This document shows, in pieces, positions 32,765 through 43,705 of a stretch of 64,000 nucleotides of DNA. Where the stretch lies: positions 252,792 to 316,791 of the forward strand of contig PYSS01000018.1 in the NCBI GenBank assembly GCA_003049465.1, in the 5' to 3' direction. The position numbers and the translations under genes are program-made. Within the stretch, counting starts at the first letter, position 1; the number at the start of each line of letters is the position of its first letter. The notes below the pieces were generated by a model. It saw only the letters and a program-made list of their open reading frames with translations. It ran no database searches and was not told where the DNA came from. The stretch is from Magnaporthiopsis rhizophila (lineage: Eukaryota > Ascomycota > Sordariomycetes > Magnaporthales > Magnaporthaceae).

Positions 32765-35541
32765 TCACCCCACTTTCAGGAACAGGTCCTCTCCGCGTCG
32801 GGTAGGCGTCAGCTTGGGCTCCCAACCGGGAGTTTCCGGCAGACGCGTGTTTTCCTTGTTGTTCGACCGCGCCTGGAAAGTGGTTGTTCCAAACTTCTGC
32901 TGCGGTTGATCGCGCTTCCACTGGGACCGGGCCCCAATGAACTCGCTGTCGTCCAGGCCCGCTTCCGCAGCCTTCTCGTCCCCGACCCGCTTGGGGCTAC
33001 CCACGCTGACGAGCGTGTTGAAGCTGTCTGGGGACTTAGGATGGTTGCGGTTGCTGCTCCCGCTCCTGCTGCCGGTGTAAGGGCTGACGCCGGCGACATC
33101 GCTGTAGGGGTTGGCGTAGTCGGCCGCTGCGGGTGATCTCCGCCCCGCCAGATCACGACTGTTCAAGGAACCGCCGTAGTTCATCCCGACGGCGCTGGCT
33201 CCCCGCTGCTGCGCACGCGGGCCACTGTTGGTCAAGCTGCGTCCCAGTGCCTGGCCCGCCGCAGGCTCGGGCAGGCTGCCTAGTGTCGGGCTCGGCTGGC
33301 CGGATGGTGATGCTTGCAGTTTTGTCTGCTGTTGCTGGTACAACTGGCGCTGCTCCGGCGTCATGCTCCTTCGTATATCCCTGCGCGGGATCGCGGGATA
33401 GGCAACGGGCGAGACGCCCGGAGATACGGGAGAGCCCTTCTTCTCCGGGGTTGCTGACGGCAGTTTCGCGACGGCCCCCGGCTGGGTTGAGAGATCGCTG
33501 TTCATGGCCAGCATCTTGGCATAGGCTGATTTGGGAAACGGCGGCATTGGAGGGACCGGATTCTCAGGGTCAGCAAGCCTTGGTGACCCTGTCATGGGGG
33601 AGTAGACGCTGGAGCTCGCGCTCATCGTCTCCTTGTTGTGCCCCTTGGCGCTCCGGCCGAGGTTGATGGGCGACCCCAATCTCTGCGGCACGTTGAGCGG
33701 CCGAACCGCGGCCGACGAAACCTCGACCCCATTGCCCCCCTCAGGCCGCGGGGCATTTCCGCCCTTGACCGTCGACCGACGCCTCCAGTTGCCCCATTTG
33801 TCGGCCACATAATACGTCGTTGCCGAGTGAGGGTCGCCAGGCGGCGGCCGCCAGATTTGCGCCCCGTCCGCCTCGGGCTCTTCATCTCCGTCCTCGGCGA
33901 ACTCGGTCACCTCGCTATCCCTGCTTGCTGGGATTGCGAGCGTGAGCGTAGGTCTGATGCTCCCGGACGGGGAACCCTCCCACCCTCGCGAAAACTGCCC
34001 GTATTCGTGCTGCGGTGGTGTGAACTGCAGCGACTGTCGCTTTGCCGTGGCTGCCGCGTCCGGAATCGCGGCCGACGCATAAAGTGGTCCTGCCGGCTGG
34101 AATCGTCCACTGATGATGTCGGGCGAGAGCGCCGTCCCAATATTGCCCTCCACTCGAGGCTGAGCGCCGCCCACAATGGTCTCGTACGGCCTCGGTGCCC
34201 ATGCGTCGTCGGTGGTGCCTCCTATGCCCATAGGCCTCGAGATCTGCATGCTCTGCGGCCGCGAACCGTTCTGGTCGTTGCCCTTCTTGCTCCCAACGCG
34301 GCCCAACGAGTCCCGGAATCTAGCAAAAAAGCCGCCGGCGCCACCACCGCCACCGCGGGGTCCGCCCTGGTTGTCATAAAATGACGACCTAACTGCGTTC
34401 TCTCCATTCTGCAGCCGATCGCGTCTTCGCCGCCTAGCAAAAAATCCCAGGAGCATCAGCAGAAACACGCCAGCAACGGCGCCAACTGTTATACCCGCAA
34501 CTTGGCCTCCGCTCAGCCTGGCGACCCCTTGAGTCTGATTGGGTGCCGCCACGGGGGTTACCGAGGTGTTCGATGGGATTGAGGTGGTTGTGAGTATCTG
34601 CGAGGTATATGAACTCGGGTCTCCAGATTCCTTGCTTGAAGTTTGCCTGGGGGCTGTTATTAATGTGGTTGGAAGAGACGAGAAGTCGGTGCTTGAAGGC
34701 CATGTCGTCATTGGGGAACTGGAGGATGTTGTCGAAGAGGTCACGGAAGAGTCGGTAGACGAGGTCGATGAGGTTGCCGAGGAGCCTGATGTCGAGGACG
34801 TCGTGGAGGACGTCGTCAAGGCAGTCGTCGAAGCAATCGTCGAGGTAGCCGTCGAGGCAGTCGTCGAGGAAGTCGTCGAGGAAGTTGTTGAAGAGGTCGT
34901 CGAAGAAGCTGTTGAAGACCTCGTCGAGGAAGTTGTCGAAGAAGCCGTCGAAGGGATCGTTGAAAAACTCCTCAAGGAAGTCCTCGGAGTAGTCATCCAG
35001 GAAGTGCTCAGGGAAGTCCTCGAAGAAGTCGTCGAAGAAGCCGACGGCATAAACGTGCGTGTCTGCGAAGCCGTAGTTGCCACGATGGTCTTCTGCGTCG
35101 GCACGGCAAAGCCAGCTACATTATGGCATACCGCGTATGCCCCAGTAATCGTAGCCGCTGGGATGATGGTTAGTATATACCACCCTTGCAAGCGACAGGA
35201 CTGCACTTACATGGTATTTGAACACCGGCGCAAAGGCCCCCGTTCATCTCGGCGGCCATGCACTGGACAGCGCCCTCGCCGAAGGTGGCTCCGCTCGAGC
35301 CGTATCTGCGACATAGGCACTCGAGAGACGGGTCGGCGCTGCATTCATCCAGGAACATGTTGTTCTCTATGAATGCCTGGTAGCAGCCCTTGGCGCATGG
35401 AGGCACAAAGGTGTTCACTGCCGCCGCCTCTGGAGCGGCGGCCGAGGCGTCCACGGCGCGCACGAAAGTCGGGGCCGAGGCCCATAGCGAGAGGAGGAGA
35501 CTGAGGAAGTCGGGCCTGGTGGCCACTGAGCTAGTAGACAT
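32765..35541 (-). CDS. CFEM-domain single-pass membrane protein with Ser/Thr-rich stalk
   Basis: Exons 35541-35211 and 35157-32765 (53-base intron, CCA T|GTAAGT..CCCAG|CG) give 907 residues. A signal peptide at ~10-30 (FLSLLLSLWASAPTFVRA) is followed by a CFEM domain with eight Cys: PPCAKGC, DEC, LECLC, AVQCMAAE, GGLC and AVCHNV, the last after the splice. A Ser/Thr-only stalk of about 100 residues (TTSSTTSST-like repeats) precedes one transmembrane helix, VAGITVGAVAGVFLLMLLGFFA, then an Arg-rich stop-transfer (RRRRRDRL) and a ~600-residue disordered cytoplasmic tail rich in Ser, Pro and Gly. CFEM modules bind haem or act at the cell surface, and some fungal CFEM membrane proteins are receptors or virulence factors. 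The long cytoplasmic tail suggests a sensor or signalling role, which is inference. Confidence 0.88.
34690..35040. repeat. Degenerate triplet-based tandem repeat encoding the Ser/Thr stalk
   Basis: GTCGTCGAGGAAGTCGTCGAG-like units repeat with point variation on the + strand; on the - strand they encode the Thr/Ser stalk of the CFEM protein. The same composition leaves a long meaningless Glu/Val frame open on the + strand. Confidence 0.8.
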
Positions 35542-37560
35542 CTTGACGCGGCTTCCATATCGCCCCTTCCCCAGCATCTGCGGTGTCGGTTGGCCGGTCC
35601 ACTGTCCGTTCGTCGTTCGATGTAGACTCGGTGGTATCGCAGGATGTTGACAGCTGGTTTGTGTGTTAGATCGCAGGCAAAGCAAAGATTCATGATTGGG
35701 GAGGAGATGATGAGGAACGACGAAGACGGCGACGAGCGGCTGTTGGCCCGTTCAAGAGCTGCAGTGGATGGGGTGCAGCAACAGTAATCAGGTGTGGAAT
35801 GGGCCACGACCACATGGCCGGGCCTGTCCGAGGCTGAATAAGAGGGAGCCAGGCAAATGGGCGACTTACGAGGGGGCTGAGCAGCTGGGTTGCTGCGCTG
35901 TGCTGGAAGACCACGAAAGGCGGCTGCTCACCACCCGCCATCGCATGGCTAATATGTTTGCTGGTTCTGCTCCCTCACAGCCGGGAGAATGACGAATCAA
36001 TAGGTCGGGGTAAGACAGCAAGTGGGCGAATCCGAGGAGGGATTCGAGGAGTGTCGCAGGCCCGACCAGCTCGCCAGGCAGCCAACGTAATATTAGGAGG
36101 GAATTGTAGACATTCGAGAAGGGATATACCCACACTATCCGACTGTGGTATAGGACGCCGGTATATCGATACCGAAAGAGAGGAGGGATGCCGGGAAGAC
36201 AAGGTATACGGAAGGGACACAAGGAAAAGACACTAGGAAAACACCTAATGAAACGACCCAATGAAAAGACCAAAGGAAATAAGGCCAAGGAAAAAGACCT
36301 AAGGAAAGGTACGGAGAGGTACGGAAAGGACAAAAGGAAACAATACAAATCTAGGAGAGGATGACGCCAGGAACGCGGAGAAAAAGATTGGCAGAAAGAA
36401 AAGAAACAGGCCCCCGAACCTGGCGTCCCGACCGCCAGTCAGCCAGACAGGCCTCGCCTCGAGGGGCCTCTGTCCGTTCGAGGAAACCTCCAAACGGGCC
36501 CTTCCCTGCCATAGGTACATTCCCACAATTATTCCTAGAATACTTTCATGCCGTTACTTTGGACGACCTCGGGGCAGGGGTCCCCTTGGCGACAAGCCCA
36601 CCCACTTGGGTGCAGCAAACACAAATGATGAAGAAGAAGAAAAGAAACGACGATAGGACAAGGGTACGCCGTTGCAACAGCGGCAGGGGCCTGGAGGGGT
36701 CTGTCCGTTTCCCGATCTAGACTTGTCGCGCCCCAAAAGATGGGGTAATTCGTGACAAGGGGAACGGCTTGAGATGGTTCCGGTTGGTGACCTGCTCTCT
36801 GTTGCGTCATGCAGGCAGAGCGAGGGACAGCAATTGGCTGTGGTGTGAAGAAGGAGAAAAGGAAAAGAAAAAGGGCAAACAGCAAAGATCAAAATTGGAA
36901 CTGGTCTTGGATCAGATGTACGCATGCAAGACGCCAGCTCCCGTCGTGGTTGGCCCCTTGTTCGTGGGACGGTGGAGCGCCCTGCTATTTCGGTGCTCAG
37001 CCGCCCACCCAAGGGGGCGAGACAAAATCGAGGCCAGCCAATAGAAGCAGCTCGCTCTGCTGACGACACTTTTTTTTTTTTTTTTTTTTTTTTGCTCGTT
37101 TTGTCTGGATGGAGGGGGCTTCCCCTGCTCAGCCGCTCCTAGCAAAAAAAAAAAAAAAAAAAAACACCCCAGCCACCAGAACCCAATTTAGATAGGCGAA
37201 TGCTTGATGGGTACAAGCTCGCCAGCGAGGTATANTACGCGCTCGCGTTCGTCGCAAAAGACGCACGATTTTCGACGCAGGGCGCCTAATTTTGGCGGGC
37301 GGCGAGCCACCCCCAATTGTGTCTGCGATGCTTTTAAGCGCCCCCAACTGTGTGTGCATATCCTGCCCCGGACCCTCTTCGGGGCGCGTATGTGTGTGCG
37401 CAGGCCTCCTTGGCAGTAATCGTATCCATTTAGCCGATGCTATGTACCAGGGTGCGCCACACGGCCGATTTTGGGCACTTGAGGGGTTATTCGCATACTG
37501 TCAATCATCAAGACGACGACGACTGTTTCTTGCTGTCGCATATTCCGTAAATCCATAGCA
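35542..37560. promoter_or_regulatory. 2 kb divergent intergenic region (CFEM / Kelch genes)
   Basis: It holds the promoters of two divergent genes, a degenerate purine-rich minisatellite (36207-36349), a T24 run (37070-37093), an A21 run (37144-37164) and one ambiguous base (37235). No supported coding sequence. Two similar 17-base blocks, CCCCCAATTGTGTCTGC near 37311 and CCCCCAACTGTGTGTGC near 37340, lie upstream of the Kelch gene and could be duplicated elements. Confidence 0.45.
36207..36349. repeat. Degenerate minisatellite, unit about 13 bases
   Basis: Successive units on the + strand read AAGGAAAAGACAC, TAGGAAAACACCT, AATGAAACGACCC, AATGAAAAGACCA, AAGGAAATAAGGCC, AAGGAAAAAGACCT and AAGGAAAGGTACGG, then decay into GAGGTACGG and AAAGGACAAA. 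It is a purine-rich tandem array with drift and lies in non-coding DNA. Confidence 0.7.
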
Positions 37561-38678
37561 ATGGCAAAGATCTCAGCGACATGGACGAAGCTGGCGTCCA
37601 CTGCCCGTCTCCAGCGCTCCTCCCAATGCCTCTCGGTTCTTGACTCTCGCGCCTGGATCTTCGGCGGCGAGCTGCTCCCCAGGCAGCCGGTGGATTCTCA
37701 ATTCGATGTCGTCAAGCTAGGCGACGCCCAAGGTACACACTCCCCGCGACATACGGGATTGCCCGCATTTCAATACATTTTATTAATGGCTTGATTACCC
37801 ATGTACCTGCCTGCTCTCCCCATGTTTCAGAGCCTGGCCGCGTCGCGACCCTCCCAGCGGCTGCCGAAGCGCCCAGCCCCCGCGTGGGCTCGACCATCAC
37901 CGCTCTCAAGGATGCGCTGTACATGTTCTCCGGGCGGGGCGGCCTCGCCATGGCCCCCATAGAGGAGAAGGGTGCCCTCTGGCGCTACTCGCCCGCTCAG
38001 TCGGCCTGGAAACTCATCGCGCCGGCGGCCGCGTCCGCATCCTCCTACCCTGCCGGCCGCAGCTACCACGCCATGGCGTCTGACGGACGGGACACCATCT
38101 ACATCCACGCTGGGTGCCCCGAGCAGGGACGCTTGTCCGACCTGTGGTCCTTCAGCGTCGAGAGCGCCGCCTGGGCCGAGCTGCCGGCGGCTCCGGCGCC
38201 GGCGCGCGGCGGCGCGTCCATCGCCGTCTGCGGGCGCAAGCTGTACCGCATGAACGGCTTCGACGGCACCGCCGAGCAAGGCGGCGCGATCGACGTCTTC
38301 GACATGGACGCGCCCGCGTGGTCCACCATCCCTTTCAAGGCCGACGGCCAAGAGGGGCCCGAGGCGCGCAGCGTCGGCGCGCTCGTCGCGGTCAAGATCG
38401 GAGGGGCAGACTTCCTCGTGACGCTCTTCGGCGAGAGGGACCCGAGCTCGCTAGGTCACGCTGGAGCGGGCAAGATGCTGGCGGACGTGTGGGCTTTCGA
38501 CCTGGCGCGCGAGGAGTGGACCAAGGTCGAGCCCGGCGGCGACGCCCCGGCACCCAGGGGCTGGTTCGGCGCCGACGTCGCGCGGGACGAGTCCGGACGA
38601 CATGCGGTTATTGTGCATGGTGGACTTGCTGAAGACAACTCTCGGCTGGGAGATGTCTGGAGCTTGCAGTTCGAGTAA
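37561..38678 (+). CDS. Kelch-repeat beta-propeller protein
   Basis: Exons 37561-37732 and 37831-38678 give 339 residues, enough for a 5-6 bladed propeller. The splice CAA G|GTACAC..TTTCAG|AG restores DAQEPGRVATLP. Seen: repeated Kelch blades with paired aromatic and Gly signatures: SRAWIFGGELL, PRVGSTITALKDALYMFSGRG, AGRSYHAMASDGRDTIYIHAG followed by LSDLWSFSVESAAWAEL, RGGASIAVCGRKLYRMNGFDG, MLADVWAFDLAREEWTKV and HAVIVHGGLAEDNSRLGDVWSLQF. The domain layout is like the nitrile-specifier or short stand-alone Kelch proteins of fungi. It is a protein-interaction scaffold in most families; no enzymatic partner is fused here. No signal peptide, so probably cytosolic. The following gene on the same strand encodes a bZIP factor. 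Confidence 0.88.
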
Positions 38679-39384
38679 AATCCAGCTAAGAGAGCGGGAG
38701 GTCCACGCCACGGGTTGACCGAGTGGTATCGCAGTGTACATCTGGCCTTGATGCCGAGGCTTTGTAGCCGGCCCCATTCACTCATTTAGATGGTTTGGAG
38801 AATCAGACTATGTCTGCATGGGTTTAAACTCTGAGCATGCCATAGCCAATGGTCCCAATTCCCCGGGATATTCGCGTGCGCCGCCCAGTTCAACTTGGGG
38901 AGCTATCGACAACATCAACCTGTAGGTATCTGGGATGGGCACCGCATCGTGGTCCTCGCCGTGTTCCGCGCATCTCCTGGACTGGCCCATCATTCGTTGC
39001 CATTGGCTCGTACCAAAGCGCTTGCGCCCGGATAAAATAGGTCTCTGTTCCAGACCCAAGCCACCGTTCCCAATTGTAACCCGTTGTATATGGTCCCCGC
39101 CTGCCCATGGAGAAATATTGTGGTAGGGAATTGCGCCAAGGGAACCGATGGTTGGGTTCAATCGGGCGCGTTTCAGGAAAGCTACGTTTTAGACTGCTCA
39201 CAGCGAACAGCCCTGGGCTATCTACTAGCCAATCGGTGACAGCGTCCTGAGCCTCGGGATAAATTAGGACAAAACTCGGATTGCGAACTCAAATCCCTCT
39301 GCTGAAACATCACTCGATACCCCGCCCTCCATTGCGCGCGTGCTGTGGGAGCTCGTAGCGGCAGCACGATTTGTGTTTTCCAAG
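38679..39384. promoter_or_regulatory. Upstream region of the bZIP gene
   Basis: About 700 bases between two rightward genes. No supported frame and no clear element. Confidence 0.5.
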
Positions 39385-40252
39385 ATGGGGGGCCAAGCCA
39401 AAGAAGATGTCAGTAAATGGATGAATGGAACAGCCCGCAAACTGGATGGCAGAGTCGCTAATTTTTCTTTTTTCCTCCCCAGGACACAGAGCGTGCCGCT
39501 CGTCTGAGAAATAATAAGCGAAGGCACCGACAACGGAAGCGAGAATATGTCGCAGAGCTCGAGCAGAGGCTGGCCAAAGCTCACGCCGATGGCATCCAAG
39601 CGACAAAAGAGGTTCAGGCTGCCGCTCGACGAGTCGTCTGGGAGAATTCGCGTTTGAGGCAGATCCTACACGACCAGGGACTCAGCAGCGATGCAATCGA
39701 TGCCCTGATCGACAGGGATGGCCCCTACGTGCCTCATGAGCCGCCCGCACGGAAAGCAGACATGCAGCCAGCCTCGCCCCATGTACGTTTACCACGGCTT
39801 CTGATAAACCGTGGCACATTTGGTGGTTTTAATCTTTCTTGAGTAACATCCAATAGGAAGCACACGAGCAACACAAGATTGATTCGGAGAGTAGCGGGTG
39901 CGGCCGAGCCTCATCGTCTACGGATTCTAAAGCAGAGGAGGCTTGTCTAGAAAAAACACCCCCAGACATGTCGCCTCCTCCCTGCAAACTCCTCACAATT
40001 CTTGCAGGCAACCCTAATGTCGATGTCACGCAGCTACCGCCTGCCATCACCGGAGAGACCGGATGCAAAGAAGCAGACAGCTTCGGGTGCTTGCGGGCTC
40101 GTGAGATGCTGATGACTTATGCTACATCTGAGCTGAAGCTTGATGATGTTTGTCGGACCCTTGAGCAAGGCTGTGTCAAAAACAAATCTGGAGGGGGTTG
40201 CCACGTGAAGAACGATGTGATATTGAGGACTTTGGACCGACTTTGTGAATAG
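39385..40252 (+). CDS. Small bZIP-type transcription factor
   Basis: Three exons are proposed: 39385-39408 (MGGQAKED), 39483-39782 and 39857-40252, giving 239 residues. The basic region is ERAARLRNNKRRHRQRKREY, followed by AELEQRLAKAHADGI and heptads to ENSRLRQILHDQGL; the position just after the micro-exon is usual for fungal bZIPs beginning D.ERVARIRxNQRRSRARK. The C-terminal part has Cys-containing segments PPPCKLLTILAG, CLRAREMLM, CRTLEQGCVKN and CHVKNDVILRTLDRLCE, like the C-terminal conserved domain of such factors. Nuclear DNA-binding is inferred. The first intron (39409-39482) would use donor GTCAGT, which is unusual at position +3, so the first exon is less certain than the rest. The stop is only 96 bases from the convergent stop of the chromate-transporter gene. 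Confidence 0.82.
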
Positions 40253-40348
40253 TATCATTTTGGTTTAGCTGGAGAGGCTTGAGCTTCCAGGTGTTGCACC
40301 CGGTACATGCACCATGACGGCGGCATGTGGCGACTGATCCTGTAGAAG
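40253..40348. terminator. Short convergent 3' space (bZIP / CHR transporter)
   Basis: Only 96 bases separate the two convergent stop codons, so the 3' UTRs almost certainly overlap as antisense transcripts. No hairpin or defined signal is obvious. Confidence 0.5.
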
Positions 40349-42047
40349 CTAATCTACAAAGAGGAACTGCCCCGCGACCGCGCCAATTATCACCAGAATG
40401 AGCGCGGTGTACTTATTGGTGAACTTGTAAAGGGCCGCAAGGGCCAGCAGGTACAGAACGGCAGCCGGGCCGACCTGCGCGACCGTGTTGACCACCTCAC
40501 CAATGGGCTTGTCTTTGACCCTATCCAATGTTCCCTCGACACTGGCCTTGAGAATCTGCACCGTAATGACGGAGATGACACCGATGACCGAGCCACACAG
40601 CCCGTCGAAAAAGCTGGCGAGGAACTATTTCCGTCGGAAGTCAACCGTCAGCGAGGCTTTACGGGTGGCCAGGAAGCCGGAGCGGAATTATATACCAACC
40701 TTGTTTCGAACGAGCTTTTCCAACAGCTCATGTCCAGCGATGGTGAACAGAAAGCATGGGAAGAACATGCCCAGCGTTATGATGATGGCCCCCGCGAAGG
40801 CGTTGCCAAGCGACCCGTCCACGTACGCGCCCTGGAAACCAACGAACGTGGCGAAAATAACCAGAGGCGCCGGCAAGATGTTGCCGATGGCGATTCCATC
40901 AAGGAAGACGCTCTGGGGGAGCCATGCCCCCATCAGGACGGCTTCAACCTGTATGAACGGGATAGCCGTGTACGCGCCGCCAAACGAGAGCGTACCGGCC
41001 ACCAGACCCAGCACGAAGAGGGTGCTCAAAGTTGGCGTCTTGGCTATACCGAGGGCCAGCGACACGGGCGAGGGCACGCCGCGGAAGACGACGTAGAGTG
41101 CGTAGCCGACGTATTGGAGGATAAAGAGCACGGCCGCGGGGATCCAAATGCGTCGGGCGATGAAGGTGTAGATTAAGCCGTAGAGACCGAGCGAGATGAA
41201 GCTGCGACAGACAAACGGACGTCAGCTTTGTTTACATTGGTAGTTATGGGAACGAGACCCCTTTCAACCTGGACGGGTGGGATCACCGACAGGTTGATCC
41301 GAAGTGCCATATTAGTCGCAGTGCAGATGGCCGCCATCACTAGGAACGGGTCGACCTTTTTCGAATCATGCTTCCTCACGGAGTGATCGGCGATCTTGTG
41401 AGTTGCTCGCAAGATCTGTTCCCAAAGTCAGAAACTGAACGAAAGTAAAGACATTTCCGGTAGTTTTTTTGGGCAGGCGAATCCTTCACCATGGCCGCAA
41501 CGACAGGCTGCAAAGCCCGGAACGAGGCGTTAAAGTACTTGTTCTCGAGCCCGGCCAGCGAATACAGATAGCTGGCCAGGAGCATCAGGACGAGGCCCGG
41601 CAGCATGAACCCCAGCCCGGCGAGGATGCCACCCAGCCTGCCGGCGGACAGGCAGCCGAAGAACATGCACAGCTCGGCGGCCTCGGGCCCGGGGAGGATC
41701 TGGTAGACTGAGAAGACGCGCTGGAAGCGCGGGAGCGTGATCCACTTGTCCTGGATCACGAGCTTCTCCTTGATCAGCGCGATCTGCGCGACGGGGCCGC
41801 CCCAGGCGAAGAGGCCAAAGTTGTAGAAGAAGAACCAGAACAGCCGCGGGTACGACAGCCTGGGGACCTTGGAGTTGTCGGCGAACCCCAAACCGTCGTC
41901 ATCGGAGGAGGAGGAGGGAGCGTCCGAGGCCGGCACTTGACCGTTGTTGGGCTGGGTGATGTCGACATCCTGGGGCTCTACATCCCGATGCTTGTCGTCG
42001 TGCGAAGGGCTCGCAGTCGGCTCCGAGGGCTTGGGTTCCGTCGACAT
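40349..42047 (-). CDS. Chromate ion transporter (CHR) family membrane protein
   Basis: Exons 42047-41490, 41415-41291, 41201-40700 and 40624-40349 give 486 residues with two homologous halves, the full-length (bidomain) CHR form. After a Ser/Asp-rich cytosolic N-terminus come half 1, FYNFGLFAWGGPVAQIAL, VYQILPGPEAAELCMFFG and GLGFMLPGLVLML, and half 2, LSFGGAYTAIPFIQ, LPQSVFLDGIAIGNILPAPLVIFATFVG and HELLEKLVRNK|FLASFFDG. Known family: chromate/sulfate-type anion exporters of bacteria and fungi, about ten to twelve helices. Here export or import of an oxyanion is inferred. Intron 41290-41202 needs donor GTCGGT (CT|GTCGGT..GCAG|C) to keep the frame; the other two are 41489-41416 (GTGAAG) and 40699-40625 (GTTGGT). 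Its 3' end abuts the bZIP gene. Confidence 0.9.
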
Positions 42048-43705
42048 TGTGAGGGGGAGCGATAGCAATTCCTATCATGGGTAGGTAGGCAGGTACTTCA
42101 TGTTGGTGAACCCGCTCATTGCAGAGCGACTCGCCACGCCTCTAAATATTCAACCCATCCCGATATCTTGCAGCTCTTGCGGCTCTGGTGGCAAGGGCGA
42201 TGGACGGACAGGAGAGATCTGATTGGCCAGATTTCAAGGGGAGAAGCCTCAGCTCACAACGCAGCAAAAAAAGGAAAATCACGTAAAAGCGCCACAGTCA
42301 ATCGTCATTGAACTAGGTTCGGAAGTGGATGGCAAAATCCGAGACTTATACCTACTAGGCAAGCTCGGGCTGCCGCTTCGGGGTTCGCTTTGTGCGTCGA
42401 GCGTGCCGACTGTAGCTAGGATGCATGCTTGGTGGCTCGCCCGTAGAGAACCGATTGCAGGAAACACATGGAAGAATAAGTGATTTTCGACAAGCCAAAG
42501 TTCACCAACTGGTTAACAGTAAGAAGAAGAAGAAGAAGATGTCGTTTCGAGACGTGAAATAGAAGAAGGAATAGAAGGTATGGGGGCGGACCGTCACATG
42601 GTGATTGGCCAATGGGTAACGCCAATTCCGAAGCAGATACAAGACCAGGCTGATATGAAGGTACCACCTCTAGTCCTAGCAAGCTTCATGAATGTAATTG
42701 CGTATGAAAATGGCTCTGTATGCGGAGTAGGTAGTGACAAAGAATATTTTAGGGCCCCCGAGACGCCGACAAATCCGGTAAAGCCGAGGTTTCGGGGCTG
42801 TTATAGCCTGGCATTCGCCCGCTGCCCGACAGAAGGCTCGAGGGATGGTCCGGCATGGAGGTGGGCGCCAGCCTCCAAAGTCGATGGACGGACACCGACT
42901 TGATGATTGGCTGCCCAACTCGGGCGCTGCATGTGACTTTGCTGTTTCAAGTCCGGCCAATCACATGCCGACCTGCCGTCCATCATAAATGCCACAAACC
43001 ACCGTATATCTCCATCTCTACGTACCACCTAGGAATGTGTTCACGAGGGCTTTCGGCGGCATCGGCGACGTCCGGATGCGCAGTTAAAAAGAACTTGAAA
43101 CCGGCCTCGCAGCAAGGGTGGCTCCGTTAATCACCTTCCTGCATCCACACACACGCCCAGTCCAGTGATCGTGGCCGGATGCGATGTGACAATATCCTAT
43201 GCACGCTGAAAGGGCCCGGTCACGCGTTTCCAATACTATTGCCGGGCACGAGAGCGCTAATCGAAGCCGTCAAGACATTACCCAATATCGATATTTATTT
43301 TTCGTGATGGACTTGCCCCTTGACACTCCGAAAAGGTTCCCCGCGGGCGCTAAAACCGACATCTCTCAAACTTCAATCAAGAAACACCCAACATTCAAAT
43401 CGGATCACTCATGTCAACCAGGACCTCTGGTTTGCAAGTAATGGGGATTGTTTTGCTAGATGGTATAAGTCTAAACGCACCCATGGTATCATGGCGGCTG
43501 AGCTGTTAATGCTCCACCCACTCCGATGCATCCCGTTTCAAAAAAAAAAAAAAAGATCCTCCCGAGCATCGCGCCAAACTATCGACAAAAAACTTGGTAC
43601 GTCGCCATCATCCCCACCAGAGGGACGTTGATCTCTCACGTAGGCGACATAGCCGCCATCAGGGCATGCCGCTGGTTCCGAAACGGGCACGACCCCTGAA
43701 ATAAA
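42048..43705. other. 1.66 kb intergenic, promoter of the CHR gene and 3' flank of dbp5
   Basis: No supported gene. It contains a GGTAGGTAGG stretch near 42080, an (AAG)6 microsatellite at 42520-42539 and an A15 run at 43540-43554. Open frames reach ~107 codons without domains. Confidence 0.5.

Noticed and set aside
34539..35372. 277-codon + strand frame rich in Glu and Val (VEEVVEEVV repeats)
   Set aside because: It is the antisense of the repetitive Ser/Thr stalk of the CFEM protein; the repeat leaves all strands open and there is no domain.
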